From Nitrospirales bacterium (lineage in GTDB: Bacteria > Nitrospirota > Nitrospiria > Nitrospirales > UBA8639): a stretch of DNA of 10,170 nucleotides. Position numbers and translations under genes: made by a program. The stretch covers positions 1 to 10,170 of the forward strand of contig JACDDF010000040.1 of assembly GCA_013817135.1 (NCBI GenBank). Reading direction: 5' to 3'. How positions within the stretch are numbered: position 1 is the first letter of the stretch; every line of letters starts with the position of its first letter. Under the pieces are notes generated by a model that was not told the origin of the DNA, ran no database searches, and was given only the letters and a program-made list of their open reading frames with translations. Positions 1-6,290 of the stretch are shown here, one piece after another.

Positions 1-140
1 GCTATCAGGGGCACTGTACCCAAACTCCTCAAATACTTCAAAACCTCCAACCCCCATTGGCTGCCGATGGAATGGCGATGCCCAGCCTGAAGAGGTTTGG
101 ACGGGTATAGTCCGGCTTCAGTGAAGGCCGAACTATTTTC
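1..140. other. left-edge stretch, no gene assigned
   Basis: All three plus-strand frames are open from the edge and then stop at about 88-90, 108-110 and 119-124, so the tail of a plus-strand gene is possible but the frame cannot be chosen. An imperfect hairpin (CGGCTTC at 113-119 pairing with GAAGGCCG at 123-130, one bulge) is followed by a weak T-containing stretch. It could be the end signal of such an upstream gene. Nothing else is recognisable. Confidence 0.25.
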
Positions 141-142
141 AA

Positions 143-178
143 GAAAAAAAAAGGCGGCTCCATTTGAGAGCCGCCTTT
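143..178 (-). terminator. intrinsic terminator closing the minus-strand gene run
   Basis: A perfect 11-bp stem (150-160 pairing with 168-178, core GGCGGCTC/GAGCCGCC) encloses a 7-nt loop. On the minus strand it is followed at once by a run of nine T (144-152, partly inside the stem base). It lies 28 bp beyond the stop of the PCP_red gene, as expected for a rho-independent terminator. The plus-strand side has no T tract, so it is directional. Confidence 0.9.
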
Positions 179-205
179 AGAAAGACCTGAAGATATCTAT
201 CGAGA

Positions 206-988
206 TTACATAAATTTCATAAACTTTTCTTTGGCCTCTTCCATCACCTCGGCCGTAATTTCCGATTGACCACGCTCCTTAACCAGGCGCTCAATTTCCC
301 GGCGCGCCATGGGGCGTATAAAGTCGGGAATATTATCCAACCGCTGTTGCGCCTCCGGTGTCCACTTTATCCCCTCCGTTGAGGCGTTCTTGGAATCGTC
401 CATCACCTGAAGCGTCACGGTGGTAAAACCGCTCTTCCGGGCAAAGGTTTCGACGCTACTCTTCACCATCGGCTGCACAAATGATGGCAGTTTGGCCAGT
501 TTCTCCTGGGCATCCGGGGTCCAGACCAATTGCTCCTCGGCCGGAGGGGCTGGGGTTCCTGTGGCACTCGTCGAGCCCAGACCCATTTGAGCAACCATGG
601 CCGAAAAGGGACATCCGCCCCCTTCCGAAGAGGTGCCTGGAGCAGTGGCACTGGCCGGCTCTGCCGAAACGGCTGGAGCCGCAGGAGCCGCAGCCGGTTG
701 ACCACCCTGAATTTTTTCATTCAAATAGGCGGCCATCTGCCCCATGCCAGCCGAAACATTATCCTCTAACCCTCCACGAGTCATTTCTAACGGTTTGGGT
801 GCTTCCGTTCTCCCACCCAACTGGACGCCTAAGGAGGAGACCATCTGGGTCTCGCCGGGATTGGTCACCATCGAAAACCGCGATTGGCAGGAAGGGCATT
901 CAAAAAATACCCCCAGTGAGCCTTCAGCAGGTTTTTCGACTTTTTCAAAAGTCATATAGGTTTCACATTTGAGACAAACAAACTTCAT
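206..988 (-). CDS. zinc-ribbon protein with two C-terminal PCP_red domains
   Basis: 260 residues from the ATG at 988, chosen because AAGGGA lies 6 nt upstream; an in-frame TTG at 1021 would add 11 residues without such a site. Residues 1-40 form a zinc-ribbon-like head with C5xxC8 and C31xxC34. Residues about 95-152 are an Ala/Pro/Ser/Gly-rich linker holding one further cysteine (C126, in a CPFSAM motif). Two tandem copies of the about 46-residue PCP_red domain follow (about 155-200 and 208-253), each opening WTP(D/E)AQ and closing VM(D/E). This domain is known from the C-terminus of the BchB/ChlB subunit of dark-operative protochlorophyllide reductase and also occurs alone in non-phototrophs. 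No BchB catalytic part is present, so chlorophyll synthesis is not implied. It follows the Mrp ATPase by 49 bp and is the last gene before the terminator. A role in Fe-S or redox chemistry is inference. Confidence 0.85.
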   Translation of the reverse strand: MKFVCLKCETYMTFEKVEKPAEGSLGVFFECPSCQSRFSMVTNPGETQMVSSLGVQLGGRTEAPKPLEMTRGGLEDNVSAGMGQMAAYLNEKIQGGQPAAAPAAPAVSAEPASATAPGTSSEGGGCPFSAMVAQMGLGSTSATGTPAPPAEEQLVWTPDAQEKLAKLPSFVQPMVKSSVETFARKSGFTTVTLQVMDDSKNASTEGIKWTPEAQQRLDNIPDFIRPMARREIERLVKERGQSEITAEVMEEAKEKFMKFM

Positions 989-1037
989 ATCGTTTCCCTT
1001 CTGAACGTCGGCGTAGGCCAACGATCGCTTCGAGACG

Positions 1038-1958
1038 TTACACTTTCCCGTCTAAAACATGTTGATAATCCAACAATGTATGAACCTTTTTGGCAATGTC
1101 CTGATATTTCGCCGCGGTGGGATTGTCTCCATCCAGGACCGGTTCCCCCTTATCAAAGGTGCGGGCAAAATTTCGATCAAAGGGAATGCGTCCTAAGAGC
1201 GGCAAACCCAATGCCTCACACATGGAATCGGTATCCCCCTCGAACAAGGGGCTTTCTTCCCCGCAGGAGGGACAGCGGTACTGACTCATATTCTCGACCA
1301 CCCCCAAAATCTCAATACCCAGTTCCTGGGCATAGGCAATGGATTTTTGGACGACATTCGAGGCCACCTCGGAAGGCGTCGTCACCACCACCGCCCCCGC
1401 TAAATCAGGAATGAGTCCAGCCAAGAGGGGTGGCTTATCGGCTGCCGCCCCTGGGGGCAGGTCGGCCAACAAATAGTCCAATTCCCCCCAAACCATGTCG
1501 GAGAGAAACTCCCGAATCACATTCATTTCGGTCATACCTAACCAAACCGGGCTTAGGTCCATGGGACCTTTCCACCGCACCGGGGCGTTTTCTTGTAAGA
1601 GAAAATCCATCGACGCCACTTTAATATTTAAAGGACCGGTCGGCGGCACCGCCCCTTCCGGGGTATCCAATAAGCCCTTCCCGCGCATCCCCAGCATTTG
1701 AGGAACACAAGGCCCATTAATATCCACATCCAGTAATCCCACCCGTTGGCCCATTCGCGCGAAGGCCAACGCCAGATTCACGGTGGTCATACTTTTCCCC
1801 ACCCCGCCTTTGCCGCTCATCACCACCACCTTGCGGCGAATACCCTTCATCCGTGCCATGACCAGTTTGGTCTGGGCCGAAATCTGCTCCACCACCTTGG
1901 CATCGTCGGAATAATGAAGTTTATTCAGAATCGTTTTCAGGTCATTTTGTTGACTCAT
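1038..1958 (-). CDS. Mrp/NBP35-family P-loop ATPase (Fe-S carrier type)
   Basis: 306 residues from the ATG at 1958; the frame stays open to 2096, but the extra 46 residues do not look like family sequence and a modest AAGG lies 8 nt before 1958. The deviant Walker A motif GKGGVGKS is at 49-56, the acidic LLDVDING segment at 75-82, and the switch-like ADLPPG at 165-170. The usual downstream TGD is replaced by AAAD. The CxxC expected to bind a bridging Fe-S cluster is C229/C232 in the sequence YRCPSCGEE, followed by the family GLPLLGRIPFD segment. Proteins of this family are cytosolic dimers that hold and pass on Fe-S clusters using ATP; the biochemical role here is inferred from the family. 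The short MIP18-like N-terminal domain of many bacterial Mrp proteins is missing, so it is closer to the ApbC/NBP35 core form. It is likely co-transcribed with the PCP_red gene downstream. Confidence 0.93.
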   Translation of the reverse strand: MSQQNDLKTILNKLHYSDDAKVVEQISAQTKLVMARMKGIRRKVVVMSGKGGVGKSMTTVNLALAFARMGQRVGLLDVDINGPCVPQMLGMRGKGLLDTPEGAVPPTGPLNIKVASMDFLLQENAPVRWKGPMDLSPVWLGMTEMNVIREFLSDMVWGELDYLLADLPPGAAADKPPLLAGLIPDLAGAVVVTTPSEVASNVVQKSIAYAQELGIEILGVVENMSQYRCPSCGEESPLFEGDTDSMCEALGLPLLGRIPFDRNFARTFDKGEPVLDGDNPTAAKYQDIAKKVHTLLDYQHVLDGKV

Positions 1959-2078
1959 TGTCGGTACCTTACTGTGACAGGCAATAGGTAGAAACCAGCA
2001 ACCACGGTACCACAGCATTTTTTCCAGCGTCAAACCAGTCAAAAAACCATTTCCATGAAAGTCAGAAAGCCTCAATTG

Positions 2079-2107
2079 TCTATAAAAAAGGCTCATTCAG
2101 TGTGCAA
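2079..2107 (-). promoter_or_regulatory. candidate sigma-70 promoter upstream of the Mrp gene
   Basis: On the minus strand, TTGCAC (2102-2107) and TATAGA (2079-2084) are separated by 17 bp. This would give a leader of about 115 nt before the ATG at 1958. Match to consensus is moderate (3/6 and 4/6), so this is only a candidate. If real, Mrp and PCP_red form their own transcription unit, separate from the three upstream genes. Confidence 0.3.
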
Positions 2108-2150
2108 CGGAAAATGACCGGAAAGAGCGAAAGGAAAGGTAAAAATGGAT

Positions 2151-2444
2151 TTAGGAAAAATCTTGAAGAAGGGTCACGCCAAGAAATTGCAAGCGTCTGA
2201 AATATTCACTCGTGGCTTCAGTTAAATCGGGGACGATAGATTCCAGCTCAGCAAGACAATCACGTAAGATTTCAATCCGTGGTTCATCAAGATGATGTTC
2301 ATCAACGTAATAGATCAAACATCCTCCAATGACTGTATCCAACGTCATGAGTTGCCCTTCATGACTCCCCAACCCGTCCGGCCAATCCATAGATTGATGA
2401 ACCTGCCAGGTATCGCACAGCTTCTCCCGATCACTATCTGTCAT
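2151..2444 (-). CDS. hypothetical small acidic protein, 97 aa
   Basis: Starts with ATG at 2444, preceded by GAGGG with about 4 nt spacing. The protein is 97 residues, rich in Asp/Glu and Leu, with no signal peptide or membrane segment, so probably cytosolic and mostly helical in its second half. I recognise no family or catalytic motif. Cysteines at positions 10, 42 and 63 are not arranged as a metal site. It lies 64 bp downstream of the membrane-protein gene and 192 bp upstream of the Mrp start on the same strand, so it may share a transcript with either. Coding status rests on the good ribosome site, the strand-consistent context and a frame open over most of the space between neighbours. 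Confidence 0.65.
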   Translation of the reverse strand: MTDSDREKLCDTWQVHQSMDWPDGLGSHEGQLMTLDTVIGGCLIYYVDEHHLDEPRIEILRDCLAELESIVPDLTEATSEYFRRLQFLGVTLLQDFS

Positions 2445-2508
2445 AGACCCTCAAAATCATGATGCTTTTGGCATAGCCTCATCAGATTGTCCTCACCATT
2501 TCAACAAC

Positions 2509-2898
2509 CTACGGACCTTTCCCCCAGCCCAACGCATCTAAGAGCAAAACAGAAAGGGCACATAATCCCAGTCCCCAAATGCGATAATCGATCAGCTCCC
2601 GCTCTAAACACCATTTGACGATCCGTAACCGCCAACGGTCAGGTCCGGCATACAGGAAAATGCCCTTCGCGACCATACTCAGGCCCACGACGACCCAAAG
2701 AGGCTGGTAGGGAACTCCTCTGGTTCCGAATAATAGAAGAAGGCCCAATAAGGCTGCAACGCCACCCAATTTTATAAACCCTGGTGCCACAGTCACCGAC
2801 TGTCGCAGTGTGGCAATCATGCGTTCCGGCGCAATCAACAAGGCCACACCATCAGCCATCCACAACCCGGCAACAAAGAAAAGGAAAATGACTACCAT
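2509..2898 (-). CDS. small integral membrane protein, 129 aa, four predicted helices
   Basis: Four hydrophobic stretches are visible: residues about 2-22 (starting immediately after the initiator), about 40-62 (GFIKLGG followed by an Ala/Leu run), about 66-85 and about 105-122. Charged residues (APERM, GPDRWRLR, ERELIDYR) sit in the loops. This is a typical small inner-membrane protein; no enzyme motif is seen and I do not assign a family. The ATG at 2898 has only a weak ribosome site. It follows gpmA by 91 bp with no clear terminator between, so read-through from gpmA is plausible. A link to GpmA function is not supported by anything in the sequence. Confidence 0.75.
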   Translation of the reverse strand: MVVIFLFFVAGLWMADGVALLIAPERMIATLRQSVTVAPGFIKLGGVAALLGLLLLFGTRGVPYQPLWVVVGLSMVAKGIFLYAGPDRWRLRIVKWCLERELIDYRIWGLGLCALSVLLLDALGWGKGP

Positions 2899-2989
2899 GA
2901 TTTAACCAAACAGGTATCAAGCAACTTTCTCCGCCAAATAATGACTTGAAATGGCGTTTTAGAGATGTTGTCAAGGCGCTCTGGCTCAC

Positions 2990-3595
2990 TTACAAATATC
3001 GATGACCAGTTACCTTCCCTGATGTGTCCAATCCATACCATAATGGTGCACCCGTCGGAATATTCAATTCAAGCACGGCTTCTTTTGATAATTGCTCTAA
3101 TTGCATAACCAATGACCGCAAACTATTGCCATGGGCCACGACTAAGACCGTTTTATCTGCCAATAGAGCCGGCCGGATTCGACTTTCATAATAGGGAAGG
3201 ACTCGTTCGGCAGTATCCTTCAGGCTTTCACCCCCAGGGGGAGGCACATCAAAACTCCGCCGCCAAATTTTCACCTGCTGGTCGCCATATTTTTGTGCCG
3301 TTTCTGTTTTATTGAGCCCCTGCAACTCTCCATACATCCGCTCATTCAGCGCTTTGTTTTCCTCGATGGGAATCGTCGTCTGTCCAATTTCTTCCAGAAC
3401 CAATCGTAGGGTTTCCTTAGCGCGCACCAATACCGAGGTAAATGCACAATCAAATCGAAAGGCCTTAAGTTTCTTACCCGCATCGCGGGCTTCTTGCTCC
3501 CCTTTAGGAGTTAATGGGACATCGACCCACCCCGTAAAACGGTTTTCCAGATTCCACTGAGATTCGCCATGACGAATTAACACTAACTGAGCCAT
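2990..3595 (-). CDS. gpmA: 2,3-bisphosphoglycerate-dependent phosphoglycerate mutase
   Basis: Interconverts 3-phosphoglycerate and 2-phosphoglycerate in glycolysis/gluconeogenesis in the cytosol. The 201-residue protein opens with the histidine-phosphatase signature LIRHGES, with the phospho-accepting His at position 9. R58 lies in the TSVLVRAKET segment. The NERMYGELQGLNK block (84-96) carries the catalytic Glu (E85); the common NERHYG has Met for His here. The second catalytic His is H155 in VVAHGNSLRS. At 201 residues it is the short form, lacking an internal insertion found in the about 250-residue E. coli enzyme. The start at 3595 is certain: AGGGAGGA (3603-3610) lies 7 nt upstream. It is the first gene of the minus-strand run and diverges from the plus-strand orphan at 3724. 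Confidence 0.96.
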   Translation of the reverse strand: MAQLVLIRHGESQWNLENRFTGWVDVPLTPKGEQEARDAGKKLKAFRFDCAFTSVLVRAKETLRLVLEEIGQTTIPIEENKALNERMYGELQGLNKTETAQKYGDQQVKIWRRSFDVPPPGGESLKDTAERVLPYYESRIRPALLADKTVLVVAHGNSLRSLVMQLEQLSKEAVLELNIPTGAPLWYGLDTSGKVTGHRYL

Positions 3596-3723
3596 CTAGT
3601 TATCCTCCCTCGTTCCCTTTCGTGATTGCCTCTTCAGCATTGTTATGCGACCTACTCTTGCTTGCATTGCTTCGCACCGAATCGTACCATGACCAGAATT
3701 TTTTTACCTTCTTTCGATACGAT

Positions 3724-4578
3724 ATGGCCTCTGACGAACATAAATGGGAACAATTCGCACGCTGGTGGACCGCATTGGCTGGCCGACATGGCGTCGCAGA
3801 TCGAACAGAACAGTTTTTCCGCCAAGGCCTTGGGCCGCAAAACGCTTTGGATCGGGCAGCTCAGGAAGGCGGTGATCTGGACTATATCCTATTTACACTC
3901 ATTCGGCATTGGATTCCCGCGGTCCTTCCCCCCGCAGGACAAGAACGAACTGCCAAAAACGATTCCGACTATTGGTTGGAGTCGGAACGTATCCTCAAGG
4001 CTGCAGTCGGTCGCCTCAGAGAACTCAAGCCCGTCATTGATATGCTCACGACACCGAGTCCGCTAGCTATGCCCGCTGACTCCCCTCGATCGGAAGTTGA
4101 AGTCGAATTGGCCAACATGTTAGAGGGTATTGCAGAAGTGGTGGGAGAGTATGGAGGCCCAGATTATACCTCAATCATCAAAAATTTTGACCCGATTCCC
4201 CTTCGTCAAACACAACCATTTAAACACAACAAGAAACACAGTGCGGAATTATGGGTAGTCTTTTTATTACGGGAACATTTTCGAAATTTGGGTTTGGGAA
4301 AAGATCGAGCTTGGAAGCTCATCGCCCAGATTGTTGATGCCGCAGATATTTTTCAGTCAGACGATCAGCCCTCCTCACCTGAAGCCCTCAAATCCTGGTG
4401 GACAAAAAATTGGCCAAGGACCTACACCCTCTTGACGGAAAAAGGCAAACAGGGGGACGCCAAATCTACCGCCTACCAATCTGATTATGATTGGTTTCGA
4501 GCCTGGTTCAATTGGCAGACCGCCTCAAATCAATCCCAGGGCCATCCAACAATCAAGAACCCCGATTCTCTCTCTTAA
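3724..4578 (+). CDS. uncharacterised Trp-rich protein, about 284 aa
   Basis: I recognise no family. The frame is open from a GTG at 3622, but those first 34 residues look like translated promoter or leader DNA. The ATG at 3724 (MASDEHKW) begins a normal soluble protein, although no ribosome site precedes it. Residues 1-105 are helical and Trp-rich (WWTALAG at 14-20, IRHWIPAVLPP at 60-70). Residues 106-125 are a Pro/Ser-rich hinge. The second half contains a helical block with ELWVVFLLREHFRNLGLGKDRAW (175-197) and a further Trp-rich tail (SWWTKNW, YDWFRAWFNW). There is no signal peptide, no clear transmembrane helix and no nucleotide-binding or metal motif. The N- and C-terminal Trp-rich parts suggest a compact helical fold. 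It is convergent with the DUF2628 gene, sharing the stop-codon bases. Confidence 0.8.
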   Translation: MASDEHKWEQFARWWTALAGRHGVADRTEQFFRQGLGPQNALDRAAQEGGDLDYILFTLIRHWIPAVLPPAGQERTAKNDSDYWLESERILKAAVGRLRELKPVIDMLTTPSPLAMPADSPRSEVEVELANMLEGIAEVVGEYGGPDYTSIIKNFDPIPLRQTQPFKHNKKHSAELWVVFLLREHFRNLGLGKDRAWKLIAQIVDAADIFQSDDQPSSPEALKSWWTKNWPRTYTLLTEKGKQGDAKSTAYQSDYDWFRAWFNWQTASNQSQGHPTIKNPDSLS

Positions 4579-5276
4579 AAGAATTTTTGAACAGGACGTC
4601 CTTCCGTTCCACCAAGAGGATCCTCCACCGGAGGCCCTTGAACAATTGTCGCCGCCAATAAACCAAGCATCATCATATGCAGCACCACCCCCAACCAGAG
4701 GACATAAGGTTGCACTCCACCCTCCTCCTGAATCAGGTGAGCACGACCAGTATCATCAAGACTGGGCATCGCCATAATTCTCTGTATCTTGTCTTTCACA
4801 TGCCAATAGTACAAGTAATTCGCGCTGGCTCCTGCCAATATTCTTGACACAATTCCCACCATCACATCCCCAGTCATAAAAATGGCCAGAGCCGGGGCCA
4901 CAGCGTATAGCAATGCAAACAGATACATCTTTCGATATAAAAACCAAAGAAACGAATCAAACAGCGCGGCGGGCCAGTTCCAACTGAGTGCAAATCGTGG
5001 ACCTTGAGGGGTTTCAATATTTTCAAATTTTTTTTTGTAGTACAAAAAAGCGGAGCGCCACACCCACCCGGTCTTGACGGAAAATTGAATGGATTTACTT
5101 GGACCGATAAACGTTTCCCACAATTGGGATTGAGTGGGAGGTGTCCTGGCCACGGGTCCCTCAGAATTGACCTCTGGGGCAGTCTCTGAAGAAGGGGAAC
5201 CAAGCGCTTGTCCACACTGCAAACAAAAGTTTGCGGTATCGGGATTCTCCTGTGAACAGGAAGGGCAAAGGGGCAT
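4575..5276 (-). CDS. zinc-ribbon plus DUF2628-type membrane protein, 233 aa
   Basis: The N-terminus is a zinc ribbon with C4xxC7 and C18xxC21 (C-x2-C-x10-C-x2-C). A Ser/Pro/Glu linker spans about 26-60. From about 60 the sequence matches the DUF2628 pattern from memory: a soluble lead-in, SWNWPAALFDSFLWFLYRKMY at 98-118, hydrophobic helices about 113-135 and 137-155, the ANYLYYWHVKDKI segment (152-164), and another helix at about 190-213. The product is probably an inner-membrane protein with the ribbon in the cytosol; function is unknown for the family. The ATG at 5276 has no ribosome site but lies just after a promoter-like element. The stop overlaps that of the convergent 3724 gene. A 100-bp gap separates it from the small zinc-ribbon gene upstream. 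Confidence 0.88.
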   Translation of the reverse strand: MPLCPSCSQENPDTANFCLQCGQALGSPSSETAPEVNSEGPVARTPPTQSQLWETFIGPSKSIQFSVKTGWVWRSAFLYYKKKFENIETPQGPRFALSWNWPAALFDSFLWFLYRKMYLFALLYAVAPALAIFMTGDVMVGIVSRILAGASANYLYYWHVKDKIQRIMAMPSLDDTGRAHLIQEEGGVQPYVLWLGVVLHMMMLGLLAATIVQGPPVEDPLGGTEGRPVQKFF

Positions 5277-5284
5277 AGTGGTCG

Positions 5285-5313
5285 TTTATAGCATCCCAAC
5301 TACACCCACACAA
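5285..5313 (-). promoter_or_regulatory. candidate promoter for a leaderless DUF2628 mRNA
   Basis: On the minus strand TTGTGT (5308-5313) and TATAAA (5285-5290) are separated by exactly 17 bp. Only 8 bp lie between TATAAA and the ATG at 5276, so initiation would fall at or within one or two bases of the start codon. No Shine-Dalgarno sequence is present there, which fits a leaderless transcript. The -10 element is a 5/6 match, the -35 only 3/6. Confidence 0.4.
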
Positions 5314-5376
5314 GTTCTGTCTGGCAGCAAAAATCACAAAACCCCATCTGGAATCCTTTACCCCTATCATGAAGAC

Positions 5377-5634
5377 TTAGCATTGAATCTTTCGACTCAT
5401 TCTCACTTTTCGATCAAGCATGCCATACACCATGCGCTTAAGCTCCCCAAGGGGCATTTCTGGATAGTCGAGTTCATTTATGCTCCAGGATAGTCCACAG
5501 TTGTGGCATTGCGCTGGAACGCCTGAAATTTGAACGCGAACCCTCCCCACCAATCGCTTCAAACACCTCCGACAAAATGACCCCTGCACCATGGCTTGGA
5601 CTTGATCATCCTCTACATCTTCGTTCGACACCAC
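5377..5634 (-). CDS. small zinc-ribbon protein, about 85 aa
   Basis: A short basic protein with C21xxC24 and C43xxC46 (C-x2-C-x18-C-x2-C), a treble-clef or zinc-ribbon spacing, followed by a helical, Lys/Arg/Met-rich tail. The start is probably one of two adjacent GTG codons (5634 or 5631), since AGGAG lies immediately upstream (5634-5638); an ATG at 5592 without a ribosome site would still keep all four cysteines. The 20 residues before the first cysteine are acidic. No enzyme motif is seen. It may bind nucleic acid or a protein partner through the ribbon, but that is inference. It lies between a membrane-anchored orphan (57 bp upstream) and the zinc-ribbon DUF2628 gene, all on one strand. 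Confidence 0.7.
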   Translation of the reverse strand: MVSNEDVEDDQVQAMVQGSFCRRCLKRLVGRVRVQISGVPAQCHNCGLSWSINELDYPEMPLGELKRMVYGMLDRKVRMSRKIQC

Positions 5635-5691
5635 TCCTGCCTGGAACCAAATGGAATCGCTGAGTGTAAAACGAAGGCATTTCCATATGAT

Positions 5692-6039
5692 CTACCGGGG
5701 TCGGGGGACGGGTCCGTCCATAGCAGGGAGTGAGCCATCAAAGGGCTCAAGGCAATAAACAGAGAACTTCACTTTTTGAAAACATTCTTGAAAATGTTGC
5801 GCGAATTTTTCGGCCGTGCTCCCTGGAACCCTCCTAACAGGGACCTGCTGCTCCAGACAATAAAAATTTCCTTGAATGCTCTCCAGCTCTCTAACGCCTA
5901 CCACTCCTAAGCCAGATCGAATACGATCAGGAAATTTCTTCAGAATCTGCGGAAACGACCCATGTGTTTTCCACAGCACCCACAGCTGATAGCCCACTAG
6001 CACCGCCACCGTCCATAGAACAATAAAGATCAATTCCAT
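5692..6039 (-). CDS. single-helix membrane-anchored protein, 115 aa
   Basis: From the ATG at 6039 the protein starts with a strong hydrophobic helix (residues 2-23), followed by a basic segment (WKTHGSFPQILKKFPDRIR) and a soluble domain of about 70 residues with three cysteines (61, 86, 96). The pattern is an N-terminal signal-anchor protein. GGGA lies 7 nt before this ATG. An upstream in-frame ATG at 6087 also has an AAGGA site and would add 16 polar residues, so the start is not settled. The extreme C-terminus is Pro/Arg-rich. No known family is recognised. It is first of three same-strand genes (5692, 5377, 4575) and diverges from the pentapeptide gene. Confidence 0.65.
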   Translation of the reverse strand: MELIFIVLWTVAVLVGYQLWVLWKTHGSFPQILKKFPDRIRSGLGVVGVRELESIQGNFYCLEQQVPVRRVPGSTAEKFAQHFQECFQKVKFSVYCLEPFDGSLPAMDGPVPRPR

Positions 6040-6135
6040 ATCGCATTCCCGCATGCCTAATTCTTGCGATGTCCTCCATTGAAACATTTGGGAACATCCT
6101 TCGATCGTTTTTCATGCCCAAAGCGCAGTAGTATT

Positions 6136-6144
6136 TGTATACCA
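6136..6144 (-). promoter_or_regulatory. candidate extended -10 promoter element for the 5692-6039 gene
   Basis: On the minus strand TGGTATACA fits the extended -10 pattern TG-n-TATAAT. A poor -35 (TGATCA) lies 17 bp further upstream. This would give a leader of roughly 40-90 nt depending on the start codon. It is the only reasonable candidate I see on this strand in the divergent spacer. Confidence 0.25.
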
Positions 6145-6290
6145 TAATTAAGTTTCCTTGATCACTCCAGACCCTCGGTTTAGACTGGACGCTTGTCGTC
6201 ATTTTCGCTAAGGTTTCATCGTGACCTGTAGTCCATTGGTCCCTGGCAATTCATTTTTTATTTTCTATTGTCTTTTCAAGGCATTTCTTT

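Noticed and set aside
481..972. Long plus-strand frame opposite the PCP_red gene
   Set aside because: It is an antisense shadow of a domain-supported gene; the predicted protein is rich in Pro/Arg/Ser from the reverse of the Ala/Pro linker.
206..1021. Protochlorophyllide reductase, hence a phototroph
   Set aside because: Only the small PCP_red domain is present. The catalytic nitrogenase-like body of BchB is missing and no other bacteriochlorophyll gene is in the window.
1959..2096. 46-residue N-terminal extension of the Mrp ATPase
   Set aside because: The extra residues are unlike the family, no ribosome site supports the 2096 start, and a promoter-like element lies inside it.
2933..2962. 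Hairpin CGCCA/TGGCG between gpmA and the membrane-protein gene
   Set aside because: It has only a 5-bp stem with a 15-nt loop and no T tract on the minus strand, so it does not separate the two genes convincingly.
3622..3723. GTG-initiated 34-residue N-terminal extension of the orphan at 3724, with a hydrophobic LLLLALL run like a signal peptide
   Set aside because: There is no ribosome site, the GTG sits in the spacer next to the gpmA start, and there is no cleavage-site pattern. The region is needed for divergent promoters.
5927..6202. Minus-strand open frame of 91 codons
   Set aside because: It overlaps the start half of the membrane-anchored gene in another frame on the same strand, has no ribosome site, and its protein is not domain-like. 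The anchored protein with its clear transmembrane helix is the better explanation.
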